Of a stretch of DNA of 64,000 bases, positions 31,401 through 43,810 are shown one piece after another. The notes under the pieces are model-generated. The model saw only the letters and a list, made by a program, of their open reading frames with translations. It was not told the origin of the DNA and searched no databases. Origin of the DNA: Marchantia polymorpha subsp. ruderalis (Eukaryota > Streptophyta > Marchantiopsida > Marchantiales > Marchantiaceae); the NCBI GenBank assembly GCA_037833965.1, contig AP031351.1, forward strand, positions 1,066,501-1,130,500, in the 5' to 3' direction. Position 1 is the stretch's first letter; each line of letters starts with the position of its first letter. The translations under genes and the position numbers were made by a program.

Positions 31401-34400
31401 CTCTAGTTTTTTTGTCCATCTAAGTCAGGCAGTTCACATACACGCAAATAGAAGCATGGGAACCAAAATTAATGTCCACAAATTTTGAGTCTGTTTCAAC
31501 TGGGGATGCACTCCCAGAGACAATTCTCAGCTGTCAACTGTTGATGGCATTGGCTTCTAACGTATCGCCCTTATCACTTGCGTGAAACTGCTCGTCGATG
31601 AACTATTTTGACATTATTCAAGGAATAAACAGAATTCTAGAAAAAATCCTTAAAAAAGAAAAACAAACTGATGTCTCTGAAACTCAGACATTTCTTCAAA
31701 TTCAGATGAAAATTGAGAAGAAAATATAATGATGATCATGCTCAAAGATGGACATACCAGCATGTTATCTTGGCCTTTCTAACTCTGCATCTGTGTTGTT
31801 GATATGCCCTGTCTCTGTCATCCAACATAACAGAATTGAATTTATCATAATTATAGAGCTAATGAGAATACAAATAAGAGATTTTTTTAACTTGGACAAA
31901 TTACAAGAGTATGCGGATGTAATGCTGAACCTGCCTCCCCTTGGGTACATGTATTCTTGCTTCTCCGCACACTATGTGTTATATGAAGATTGGTGACATG
32001 TGAAGTTATTCATGGCCTTGTAATCACAGCAAACAATCTATCTGCTTCTGTGAGTATCAGGAGGAAGCTATGTGATGAGATAAAACGGTCTAATCTTACC
32101 ACGTGTTAGTGTCATTGTCACCTCATGTAAGTGTTTCCTAGTGTATTTCATTTTTTGGTCCATTTTTTATGTGACTACATGGTTCTTATCTCATTATGCA
32201 CAGAAATACTTCATATATAAAGACAGGGATTGAAGGCCTCTCTAGTCTAACTGACAAATAGCTGGTAAGGAGACCTCGACGGTTGATGGGAAGATAGCCT
32301 GTGAGTAGGTGATCTTGATGCCTTGTAAGAATGTGTAGTATTGTGTTGTCACACGTTACTTCTATATCTTTTGAAAACAAAACATCAAATTCCAATGTTA
32401 CCCTGTATTTTTTGAAAACAAAAGATTCAATTCCAATATAACCCTCTCATGTGACCTGAATGTGTATTTCAACGTTACTTGGTTAGGCTCCGCCACTCTG
32501 ATCTCCGATCATTAGATCATTACATTCGGGAATTGAAATATCACATCGTCAGAAATTCTGCATTATGCAATCGTCTGCGAATCGTGTTCACTTGATTTCC
32601 ATTTTGATCAATAAGCTCCGAGAAATCATAGTAATAATGCACCTAAAACCTTACGTGGGATCACCTAATGAATCTTGTATACTTAACCGCTAAGAAGGAT
32701 CGCAGGTACACAGAAAAACCAGGAACTTAAGGCAATATTCATGGACGGTTATCAAAATTGGTCAATCTAATCTGATCTCTCTGTCTAGTCCAGGAATTAT
32801 CTGTGCACGTTATATACGAACTGCATGCCTCACTGAATTTCATCGTCAGGGATTTAGACTTTGTGGGAATATCATTGTAGTCACAAATCAGTTGGTCGAA
32901 AAACCAAAAGTTCAATAGCAAAACCTTGCGTAGAACAGCAAAGACCTGATACGTACAAAGAGAGTTTGAGCGCTTTAACAGACTTTGGTCACTTTCGAGA
33001 CCGGAAGTTTCTTCAGGCAACTGCAGATGGTGCAAAGACAGCAGTTGGACATCACTCGGACTCGAATAAAACAAGAGTTGGTACGGCTGCTGAATGGCGG
33101 CTGAAGCATACATTCTGATCATCCACAAGTCGAACATGAAAGGTATGTCGGTGGCCTTGGGATTCAATCTCTACTGTTACCTGACTTCCGAGTCTAAGAG
33201 CGCCTCCTCTGACACTTCGGGGGTCAAAAAATGAACTTTCTATCAGATGAACTCCCCAAATGGTCCGGATCTTCTCATGCAATGTATTGCTTGGAACCCT
33301 GGTGCTCAAAAGTGTTGGTCCTCAAAGAACAGGCTGTAGGGACTATTTCTGGGTCTAGCAGTAGGTAAGAAGATTATTTACCACTTCCCAATAGTAAACG
33401 TATGTGCTCACAAGGGTAGTTATCATGATACTGTTAAAATTAATGCTTTTGTCCTTTGTGGTTGGTGCACTGGACAAATTTCGGAAGGTTGCATAGCCCT
33501 CCAAATTTGATATCACGAGAGGAATTATTGGTGCAATTTAAGAAGCTCGCCAGAAACTTCCAGCCTTTTTGTAGTTAATAAAATGTCATACTTAAAATTT
33601 CCAACTTCGAGAGTTGACAAACGTAGAAGGTGCTCCAAGAAAGTCCGGAATGACGAGTAGGGCTTGTTCCGAATTCGTTCGCTCAATGTGGAACATGTTG
33701 CAAGCTACATAAGCAAAAGAGCTTCTGCAAACTCATCAATCTCCTTAATCTTCCCCTTGCTATCAATTATCCAGCGTTTCTCAGAGATGCTAAGTATCCC
33801 ATGCACACAGTATTTAGAACTCTTAAGGAAACTAACTGCAAATTCTTGCGATGAATTCGCCTTCCTAAAGAGGAGGATTTTATTTACGGGAAGATGTTGT
33901 GTATCTTGAACCAGGTACAAGTTGTCTGTTCACTGCAATTTGGCGACTAAGAATCCTCATCGGTCTGATTTGTTGCCTTCACTCATATGGTAAGTCTGTA
34001 CTTTTCTGCTCTAAATTGAACATGCCTTTTGACGTAGATTTTTTTCAGAGTTTAATAGAAACTATGAGACTTCTATATGCTGAGAAAATCGATTGTCATT
34101 TATCCTTATTGATCATGAAGTATTGTCTCACAGATTCCTTCTTTTCTGTTAATTATTGAACCACACAACGATATCAAATATAAATTTCGGTTAAGAGCCA
34201 ACCATCAGGAAACAGCTGTCTTAGTTCCTAGGTTCCACATATTAGTGAGATATCATACTTATTTTGTTCCATTAGTATATTTACAAGTTATGAAAATTTC
34301 TTGATGATAATTTTTGTTTTTAAGTTGATTATTTTTGGATATGTGTTTCAATATAGATGAAAATATTACATTTCTTCAAGAATAAAATATGAACAACAAG

Positions 34401-34914
34401 TCTTACATGGATCAAGTACGAGTCTTCATAATAAATAATCAATATAATGTTACCTATATGTTTTTATAGTAATTTTCATTAATTTTTAAAAAAAATTTCA
34501 TGAAATTTCACCAAGATCTTTGTTGCCAAATCCGATTTCTTCAGATACATTATAATACAGAATGCAGTTTGAGGATAACATCAAATTTCAATACCAGGAA
34601 AAAGCAATTTTTGATGCTTCCTAAAATTCCAGCTTTTTAAGATATAAATAGATACAAAACGTTTGTTATCTAAAATATTAGTAATTGGATATAAAAATAT
34701 TTTTGTGTGATAAGTTGTTGATCCATGATAAGACTTGTTGTTCACTTTAGATTCTAGAAATTTAATATTTAATTCTTCACTATGTGAACACATGTCTAAA
34801 GATGGACTACTTAAAATCAAAGTTGTCATCAGATACCAACTTGATGAGAAACACATGGAGCTAGACATGAAAGTAGTGGTTGAAACTGGGTTCCGTGAAG
34901 TAGTGCCCTTCGGC
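19441..34914. other. Gene-poor region, no supported gene
   Basis: Base composition returns to ordinary intergenic values. Open frames on both strands stay below about 145 codons (the longest is 32,739-33,167, minus), carry no domain I recognise, and do not join into a spliced reading. The look is that of decayed, mixed intergenic or transposon DNA, but no LTR, terminal repeat or reverse transcriptase motif could be pinned down. A short telomere-like motif lies near 27,800. Confidence 0.5.
27798..27816 (+). repeat. Telomere-like motif (telo-box)
   Basis: The bases read CTAAACCCTAAACCCCTAG, about two units of the plant telomere repeat CCCTAAA, with an inverted AGGGTT just before (27,789-27,795). 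In plants this motif occurs both in promoters of growth genes and as short interstitial relics. No gene start follows closely, so its role is unknown. Confidence 0.5.
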
Positions 34915-35578
34915 TTGGCAATCTCCAAACTCAAATTCCCTCAGTCTGCAGGTTTCTTACTGAACATCTCCACAAGCAGAGATTGCAAATTGCCATGATA
35001 TCGTCTGCGATCGTGACAACAACAGGTTGAATCATGGTGATCACTGAGGTTGTAGTCATGAATGAACCTCGGCGCGTCATATTTGGCAATCTCCAAACTC
35101 GAATTCTCTCAGTCAGCAGGTTTCCTACTGAAAAGTTCCACATGCAGAGAATGCAAATTTCCATGATCTCGTCTGCGATCGTGACAACAGGTTGAAACAT
35201 AGTGATCACTGAGGTTGTAGTCATGAATGAACCTCGGCGCGTCATATTTGGCAATCTCCTAACTCAAACTCCATCAGTCAGCAGGTTTCCTACTGGAAAT
35301 TTCCACATGCAGAGAATGCAAATTTCCATTATCTCGTCTGCGATCGTGACAACAGGTTGAAACATAGTGATCACTGAGGTTGTAGTCATGAATGAACCTC
35401 GGCGCGTCATATTTGGCAATCTCCTAACTCAAACTCCATCAGTCAGCAGGTTTCCTACTGGAAATTTCCACATGCAGAGAATGCAAATTTCCATTATCTC
35501 GTCTGCGATCGTGACAACAGGTTGAATCATAGTGATCACTGAGGTTGTAGTCATGATTGAACCTCGGCGCGTCATATT
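34915..35578 (+). repeat. 165-bp tandem array, four units
   Basis: Units begin at 34,915 (168 bases, most diverged), 35,083, 35,248 and 35,413 (165 bases each), marked by TTGGCAATCTCC at the head and GAACCTCGGCGCGTCATAT at the tail. Units three and four are almost identical (I see two differences), while unit one has a three-base insertion and many changes. So the array probably grew at its right side. The period is 55 codons, and the reverse strand is open across the first two units but stopped by TGA in units three and four, so coding is doubtful. Confidence 0.93.
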
Positions 35579-36890
35579 TCGCGGTCGCGATCGTCTTAAG
35601 GATGATCTAAAAGTCCTCCGACGTAAGAAATCGACGATGATCCGAACCCGTGTGCGAATCAGGTCAATACCATGCTCTTGCTCATGTATGCAGGCTTCTG
35701 TCTTAGTTTCTGTACTCTCTTGAATATTGGCCAGCTTATCACTGATAGTGGAAAGCTAATTCAGCATGATGCTGTGCATGCAAGGACAAGTTTGCGTTCC
35801 AAGCGGATAGCCTATGTTCAGTTTGGTAGTCTTGTCTCCTGTGAATCACTAACGAGTCGAAAAGTCCGCAGATGTGAGAGAGTTTAGAGCTGGACCATAT
35901 GTTTTCTCACTATGGACATCAAACCAGAACATTCCGATATAACCGTTGCAAATGAGCTGACTTTATTATGGCTCCCGAAGCGAATGAGTCTAAGTTTCAA
36001 ATTTCTAGGCTTATAAGAGAGTTGGCATTTCTCAATTCAGTACAAAGGTTTTATAGTCTGGAACGAAACCCAGATTTTGTTTGAATTTATCACAACCCTC
36101 GTCAGAATTATCGAGGGCTGTATAGTATTCAAAGGCACTCTGTTGAAATCCGTCGAAATCCAAAGCGCAAAGATTGAACTGAACAGAGAATATAGAATGT
36201 CCTCATCAGATCATATTATTCGCCTCTTCGATCTCATTTGCATTGAAAATGTTAGACTAGAATGCAGTTGTAACCTACCAAACAGCCTCAACAAAATTTG
36301 TCTGTGAGTAGGAGCCAGTTTTTGCTATTGACAGTTTTATCCCTGGTTAGTGTCTGCTGATGGGATGGTCACTGGTGTCAACAGAATTTGAAGTAAATCT
36401 ACCGAGGAATTAAGATCGGCATGCAGTTTCTTCAAGGGGCTTACAATCATGGACCGACGACGCTGGTCTAGCTATCATTAGAAGTAAGGACACATATGAG
36501 ACGATCGAAACCTCGTGCTTCGGAGGCTGCATTGGTGCGGCCATCAAAAACTAATGGCAGGGGACATAGATACACCTCACCAGTTTTTATGAATGTTTGT
36601 AGTTATAGTTGTTCGAAATAAAATATACACTCATACGATGATCTCCAAATTCATGTTCATAAATAGTTTCAGACCTAGTCAATCATATCAATACAACGAA
36701 TGATATTGTGCTTCATTGTCAAACTAAGATGAGTACATTTGGTATATACACTTGTACTTGTAAAGAACATGGTGTGTTACTATCACAAATGGACAATAAT
36801 AGGTGTATCTCATTTTTTTAAAAGCGCTCGTTAGAAGAGCAGTCCGACACTTATTCCCGATGTGTTACTGTACTCAGAACATGACACGCA

Positions 36891-37020
36891 ATCAGATATG
36901 GATTAAAAGTGAAATACTTTTATAGACTTTATATCGTTCCGACCAAATCTTGATACGTTATCAGATATGGATTGAAAGTGAATACTATTTTTAGAATTTA
37001 CCTCCTTCCGACCACATCAC
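36891..37020 (+). repeat. Two-copy direct repeat, 69-base period
   Basis: The phrase ATCAGATATGGATT.AAAGTGAA, then a T-rich stretch and TTCCGACCA, occurs at 36,891 and again at 36,960 with moderate divergence. No gene context. Confidence 0.7.
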
Positions 37021-37336
37021 GTGCTTGTATATTATATTGCAAATATATACAATTAGAAAAAAACAACAAATCTCACATGGATTCAAAAATTATCTATCTA
37101 TACGAACAACAATGATGTCCACGCTAATGAGACAAGCTATAATCCAAATGGAATGAACTCTTGTGAGGGCTCGATGTCATTCTATCGAGCCGTCACAAGA
37201 TTTCCAGGCGAAAAGGCTATTTGTACGGGCGAGCATCCCATCCTTGCATCTGCTGTGTGGGAACGGTCTGCATCCTCGAAGGAGCCAGCGAGTTTAAACA
37301 AGCTTATCCAAAGGCACGTCTAGTAGCAAGCACACT

Positions 37337-37364
37337 GAGCGCATCAGAAACCTCAGATGCGCTC
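37337..37364. other. Short perfect hairpin (9-bp stem)
   Basis: GAGCGCATC is followed by ten bases and its exact reverse complement GATGCGCTC. It lies in non-coding DNA with no neighbouring gene; function unknown. Confidence 0.5.
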
Positions 37365-40300
37365 TTCAAGTGCAACTGACCTTGAAGCGAGCTCTCTTCA
37401 ATTTGGGACAAAGGATTGGGCCTTTCGATGCAATTGCCCCTAAGCCTTGAACTTTTTGCGAGATGATCTGATCTAGTGCCGACACCAGAGCAGGCATGAT
37501 TCTCGAACGAAGTTCGACGTCTTGCGGGATATGGAAAGCCGAGCTACCTACTGTCGGGAGTCCCGGAGGAGTAAACTAAATTCCACCAGAGAAGAATGAA
37601 TGGTAAACAGTGCGTGTAGGCGAGCAATGCAAGGCACAGTGGAGTGATGCGGCGAAACCAGTAGAACGAGGCCATGTTGCCAGTTCCTGGGCTGGTTTGG
37701 GACTAGTTCAATGGAGGTCTCTGTCGAGATCATGTATGAGAGGCCATTGGGTTCAGGACCATAAAAAAGTCGCTAGCACATGCTGCAGCTTTGTCGAGAC
37801 CGAACGAGGCACACTTCACTCAGAAACAATAATCAGCATGATGACGAGTCCTCCAAGCATCTACAGCGACTCCCACCACGCCATACGCATGTCTGGGTGG
37901 AGATTGTCAGTAGGTCGAGGCCGTTTGCTGTGGCCGATATGGCGTGATGTCATCATCAGGTTGCTGCATTCATCAACTGTTGCAGTAGATTCTGAAACTG
38001 CCACTTGTTCACTCCACTGGCCTATCGCTGACCTGCGGCCAAGCATTAATTGCCAAATCTCGGTTTCGAACCCTCGATTTGGGATGATCCCATGTTTTCG
38101 AAAAGCTTTCTGGATGCTGACAAGATAATGGGTAGAACAGGGCCCCCAAACCAGACCCGCACTTGTTTCTTTCGCTGACTGTTTCCCAAGAATGAACTGG
38201 TGATCTCAATAGTTGGTGAGCATCATCGTCGACACACGCCAGTCGAGAAAGCTGAAAAACACCTTCGAGATAATCCTTTGAGCTGCCTACCACAGAGGGC
38301 TTCGCTTGTTCTTGCCGCTTCTCCTCTGCAGGTTGTCGTCGTCCGAGATCTTCGGGTAAGCTTGGGTTCTGGTGGATATAACTTAGCCTCCATCGTCCAG
38401 GAAAGATAAATCAGAGAGATTATGCTGACCTTCTAAAAGCCCTCGGTCCAGAAATCTAAGTAAGTGCATGCTGACGTTGTCGGACCCATACGATTCTATA
38501 TGATACGCATCCACTGTCCCAGTGGCTCTGGCCCCAGTTCCAGATTGTGAGGTGCTGGCTTAAACAGGAATTATAATATAGAGTCGGAACAAAGTCATGG
38601 CCTGGATAATGAGAGGTTTACCATGGCGCTCCGAAGCCCACTTTCGGATTTCGCTCACGTGCACCGTAAACCTACGGATCTTGTGCAAGAGCAACAGTCC
38701 CCGGATCCTCTGACATGTAAATTCGTGTACGCTGAGAAATAGAAACTTTTTCGTTGAGCGAATATATGATTTTCGAGAAGCACGCGCGATAAACTCGGGA
38801 GAACGTGTCATGTGGGTGCGTGGAAGCGAGGGCTCAGCCAACAAATTCACACCTGTGAGCATGATCTGTCTTAGCTCCAGAGGTTTTATAGGACTTCCAG
38901 GTTATCACACTAATCATCTCCTCCGGCTCGTGTGCAGAGCCTATGCTGCGACTTGATCATGGAAACCTTTTCCTTTCACCTTCGAGTTCAGACATGAGGG
39001 TTTGGTCAGAGGTCTCAGGAAAAAGCATTGCAGCTTACCAATCCAGTGCCTTTCAAATGGCCAGTGAACTTGATGTGTGCCGCATGTGTGGAGAGCGAAC
39101 GAGAGATTGCACGTCAGTGGCTTTCCCCCGTTGCCGCACTTGGATTCGTGTAGCTTGTTTATCTTTTGGGGCTCGTTCCTGTAGTTCCAAAGTCTATTCA
39201 GAAGCTGTAAAGGTTGGCTCACTCCAGTTAAACTTTTATTTTATGCAGATGCCCACCTTTAGAACTCGAAGCACAAGAGTTAGCGAGCGCAATTTTCAGT
39301 CGTTGCATAAAATGGTGGGACCTAAGTTCCAGAATATTGGAGTGAGTTCTCTCTTCAACATTGCTGATCGTAGTTCATCTTCCCACGCTCTACAGAAAGT
39401 TGACGTGATCTCGGATCAATATAATGTGCTCGAGCTGCACTTAACATTCAACCAGTTTGAAGTTAGCTCGAGCTTGCCATTTGATCATGTCGATTCCGGA
39501 TTTATTAAGTCTGCGATGTCTGAAAAGTCCCAATTTTGAAATAGGACTGTCCACCTAATGTCGATTCGAAATTTGCCTTCCTTGTTTTGAATGACAGCTG
39601 TTGCAAAGATAACTTAGTTGCATTTGACTAGAATCACTACGTTCTCTTCAATTCCAGCGGATGTTCTACTTGAATAGTGGAAGCTGTAATATGTGGTATT
39701 CGAGCTTCAACTTACAGTTTTACCAGGTGCGATTCACTCAATTTACTCAGAGATTCATGCAGGCTAACCTTCTATGCCTGAAATTTCAATTTGGTGGTGA
39801 TCTCAGATACAGGAGAAACGGTACTGTCACGAGTATGCGAGCTCAACTTATTGGATATGTTGCATCCGTCCGTTAATAAAGCCCGCCATTTGTAGCCATC
39901 TGGGATAAAGATTTATTAGTGTCTGTAAGTAGGCCTGAAACACGGCACTAAGCATGTCGAGACGAGATAAGGATGGTCGACTTTGTCCTCCCGATATTTT
40001 CCTTGGGGCTTTCAAGTTGTTGGTAAAGATCTGAAAGTCTGTTCAGCTGTGTTGGAGTTCAATCCAGCATACATAGCTCGAACGAGTTTTGAGATCGAGT
40101 GGTGACTTGATAGACATGTTCGGTTTGATTAGCCAAAGCTGATTTGATGCAACCCTCCAATTTGTATATCTTCGCTACATTTTGAGGCAAAAAGTAGGTA
40201 GACAGCAAGATTTTGACCTTGTTCGAGCGAGCTTCGATTGCAGTATCGGCTTACAGAAGTGACCTCACATGTCTTTTGGACTGCCTGTGCGGAAAAACTT

Positions 40301-41636
40301 CTTCTTGTATCATATAGGACTGATAAGAGATTTTGCAGGAGCCTTGAACTAATTTTTTGTTTCGAAAATTTTAATACAGCTAGTTTCCGCTGTTCGTAGA
40401 AGCTGGAAACGTTTATGGACTCGTGAATGCATCAGTTGATTAACTGTCTTGTGAATTACAAGCAGGAGAGTTAGAATGCAGAATGAAAATTGCCACCATC
40501 CAGTATTCTCAGCGAAAACGAAGACCTTGTTTCTCAAACTCCACCTACAAGTTACTCAATCGACTGGACTTGTGATCAATCGTTGGATTGAAATTGAGCA
40601 ATCGAGAACTCAACATTTCACAGTTGTTTTATCTCCAGTTAGCACTTCCCTTGAAACAATTTAACACATAATACCATCAAAATGAATTCATACGTAAGGT
40701 TATTCATGAGGTGGAGTTCACAAGCAAGCTACTGGATTCACTGTCCGAGTGAATCTTTTACTCATCTCATCTTTGCATCAAAAAAAATCTTTGATGTTTA
40801 GAATCAGATAGAAACAGAAGTAGCTTAGTCTACATAATCTGAGCCGACTGTCCCCCATCTTATCTTGGAGATTAACGAGGGGCAATGGCAAGTTGGTGTT
40901 GATTTATCTGGGATCCAGATAACGCCGACATAGGTCGGTCATAGACTTCCAAAACATGGGATATTTGTGGTCGACAGTTTTCCATTTCAGTTCCCTCAAA
41001 GTGCCACGCAACTTTGACGTCTTAGCTTGGACTCTGAATATCATGGTGTTCTATAAGGGAGATATGACGTGGACACATCAGGCATGTGGATATCTTCTTT
41101 ACAATTTGGCTGATCTGGGCATGCGACTCTTATCTGGTCACATCACCGCCTGTTCAATTCTTCCTAGTGTTTATTAGATTCGGACGGAGGGGACTCTCTT
41201 GATGATGACTTTTGGCCTTAGCGTTCCTACACTTTATTTTGTGACACAAAATAAGTGTAACTTAATTTCAGCCCGAGCATTTAGCAGCATAACGCCCTTG
41301 ACTTTCAAACTTTCAGACCATATAATTATGCAAAACCGTGAACTTCACTAATTCGCGTCCCAAACCCATAGTCCTTCAAATCCACCATTCCCGAAACCAT
41401 CACATGTGAAATTTGGCGAGGAACTAAATGCACTTTCAAGAATCTACCAGTTTAAAAGTCTTGTAAACCCGTAGATTTTCACAGATTTCAGTGGAAGTCC
41501 CAACTGCTACGTCAAGTCTCTAAACATTAAGCTTCACCAAAGCCGTGATGCATGCTCTACAAGCAGGACATACTCTACTGATACTCTATCACGGAAACCA
41601 GTATAGTATGTAGAGTAGAGATATAGTAGTATTAGT

Positions 41637-41697
41637 ATATAGTAGAGATGATACATAAACTTGCAGATATCATGTTTGTGATTCTGAACACCTAAGT
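41637..41697 (+). repeat. Left 61-bp terminal inverted repeat
   Basis: Exact reverse complement of 43,750-43,810. It is followed on the inner side by a simple-sequence stretch of GTGGAAGAAAA-type units (41,705-41,745), and lies in an AT-rich TAGTA-type flank. Confidence 0.92.
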
Positions 41698-42284
41698 ATC
41701 AAAAAAGTGGAAGAAAAATGTGGAAGAAAAGAAGTGGAAGAAAAATGCATGCACGGCATGACCAAACAGTCCCGTTGTTTGGCCATGCAAATTTGGCATG
41801 CATGTTTGTCATGTAGAGCTTCGACCTGTCGTTGTGTAGAATCCAACAGACTCTCTGTCTTATCAAGTTTGACCTTTAGGTCATTGAGCTCTGCAACCAG
41901 GCCGTCTATCGTTCCTGACTTCGTGTCTTGGCGCCTCTGATTTTCAACACTTTGTCTCATGACACTCTCCTCTTGCGCAACCATTTCTCTCCACTGCTCG
42001 AATAATTGCACTCGAATGCACAGATTTTGACATTGTGCAAGAATCTCCTTCTCCTTTTCTCTTATTTGCGCCACGGCACTTGCGTATCGCCCTTTCCACC
42101 TCAGAAAGATGTCTGGAGCTTCGGTGACCATCCTCTGCTCATCAGCACACCTGCTGGAAGATGATAGGAATCCCAGTGAATGATGCTTTCTTTGCAGTCT
42201 CTCCCGGAACATATCAGCTTCACGTTCAGCATGGGAGAACCAAGCCTCAGATGTTCGACATATGGAAGTATTTCTTCGTCTTTG
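41670..42284 (-). pseudogene. Truncated coiled-coil and RING-finger gene fragment
   Basis: The minus frame is open from just after TAG at 42,285-42,287 to a stop at 41,670. Leaving out the first, doubtful part, the residues form a charged heptad-like region (REKEKEIL, then AELNDLKVKLDKTESLLDS) and then the first half of a C3HC4 RING: CQIC, nine intervening residues, then CLVMPCMHF. The family would continue with two more Cys pairs. Here the match ends at about 41,742 and runs into Ser/Phe-rich translation of simple sequence and the left inverted repeat, so zinc site two is missing. Upstream, 42,285-42,491 is open in another frame and may be a further exon or a frameshifted part. A RING with half its ligands should not fold, hence pseudogene. 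The intact parent is not in the window. Confidence 0.6.
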
Positions 42285-43749
42285 CTATTCTTTCTCACAG
42301 TTACAATTTTGCTCACCGAGTCTACCATTCCCATTCGAATCAAACTTTCCTCCGACTGCCATCGGCGTCACAATTACCGGGACTGGGGCTCTCTCAAAAA
42401 AAGATTTTGGCTTAGATGATCTAGTTTCCCGATGTGTGCCTTCTGTGAGTGTCACTTTCCGATCTTTCATATCGAACTCCGCGGCCAACAAGACCCAATT
42501 GAAGATCAGGACACGCGTTGAACTCTACCCTCTGCACTTCAAAAACTGCGGCCTATGTGCATGGGAGGCTGGAACCTAAGTCACAAAGCCACAGACAATA
42601 ATTGAAAACCAGCATATTACAGATTTTTACTGTCATGCAAAATCCAATCTTATCGTAGAGTTCACCTTGGTTTGATCACAAAGTGATAAAGATAACGACT
42701 CGGAGGCAGAGTCGGAGCTGTGATCGCAACTGCCTTGATCAGAAGTAATCCACATATAGTACGAATATCAGAACTGAGACTTGCCACTGAAGTAGGCACG
42801 AAGTTTGGAAGATGAGCAATTCAGCTGAGCTCTTCTAGCAATTCATCGTCTCGAAACAAGTCCTCAATTAGGCATTATAAACAGGTTTAAAACCTCCTGG
42901 ATCCAATACTCCAATGAGTCGGAGTTCGGTGAACAAAAAGCATTTTACAATTGGTCCCAGCGATTCTTCCAACATCGGAGACCAGGGATGAAACCTACCA
43001 ATGCTATAGCAAATATAGGAATTTAGTATCTGACACGTCTCAGAAATTCCGAGATTTGATTCATCACAATATTATGAGAATGCCACGGAGAATAGAGAAG
43101 TCCAAGTAGAATGGAAACTTGTTAATACAGCTGATTGCAGATTAAAGTTTTTGAATCCCAAGCACTACACATACTTAGAGCAACATCACTCGTAATTGAT
43201 GATCACTCGTAATTGTGTATCGGACGACTCATTCTCAATATTTAGTTGAGTGTGAAGAAGTTATTCAAATTACTGAGCTACTGATTTTCAAGGTATGGGC
43301 GACTGCCCATTATTAGTAGTTTCAAGTACTGATACTCCTTAAATTTGGAATTCCACTACTCAATGACATTGTTTATGAAACCCCTGTCGATACTAGATGC
43401 TAGCCATAAATCCTGTACTGGGGACTCTTAAAAAAAAATTTAAAATATATGAGTTGCAATATGATTAAGCTCTCGTCGCGTAGAACCCACAATTTTCTGT
43501 ACTGACAGTAATTTCTCAACAGTGCAAGACCCTACCTACCTCACCAGCTTATGCCAGCTTGTACATGTAAAGTTCATAATCGTCCACGTCGCAGACATGA
43601 AATAATATAATCTTAGGCCTTACGCGTACAATGGCCGCACTTCCACCGGCTACGTCATATCCCTCTTACGAAAGCTATTTCGCGTGAATCTCATCATCCC
43701 GCCGTTTTCTACTTCAAAGAAATAGGGCAGCTCAAATGGATTCTCATTG

Positions 43750-43810
43750 ACTTAGGTGTTCAGAATCACAAACATGATATCTGCAAGTTTATGTATCATC
43801 TCTACTATAT
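43750..43810 (-). repeat. Right 61-bp terminal inverted repeat
   Basis: Exact reverse complement of 41,637-41,697. Perfect identity over 61 bases implies either a recent event or continuing selection or conversion of the ends. Confidence 0.92.

Larger units (their letters stand above)
35579..41636. other. Gene-poor region, no supported gene
   Basis: Two frames stand out by length: 172 codons at 37,610-38,128 and 198 codons at 38,943-39,539, both plus strand. Neither shows a domain or repeated family motif, both are Ser/Arg/Cys-rich, and the second appears to run through splice-like signals (TTTTATTTTATGCAG before 39,247). I leave them unassigned. A two-copy repeat lies at 36,891-37,020. Confidence 0.45.
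41637..43810. mobile_element. TIR-flanked segment of 2174 bp, putative gene-capturing DNA transposon
   Basis: The ends are perfect 61-base inverted repeats (41,637-41,697 and 43,750-43,810). The arms read inward from ATATAGTAGAGATGATAC to CTGAACACCTAAGT. No transposase frame is visible within, so the element would be non-autonomous. It carries a piece of a coiled-coil/RING gene on the minus strand, as Pack-MULE or Pack-TIR elements carry host gene pieces. I could not see a clear target-site duplication next to the arms, so the superfamily is open. An inverted duplication without transposition is the alternative. Confidence 0.68.

Noticed and set aside
34915-35578. Tandem array considered as a CRISPR array
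   Set aside because: The units are 165 bases long and repeat as a whole, with no short repeat and unique spacer pattern and no cas genes.
37610-38128. 172-codon open frame, plus strand
   Set aside because: Trp/Arg/Ser-rich, no recognised family, with competing open frames on the other strand.
38943-39539. 198-codon open frame, plus strand
   Set aside because: No domain, uneven composition, and it seems to cross splice-like signals; no support as a gene.
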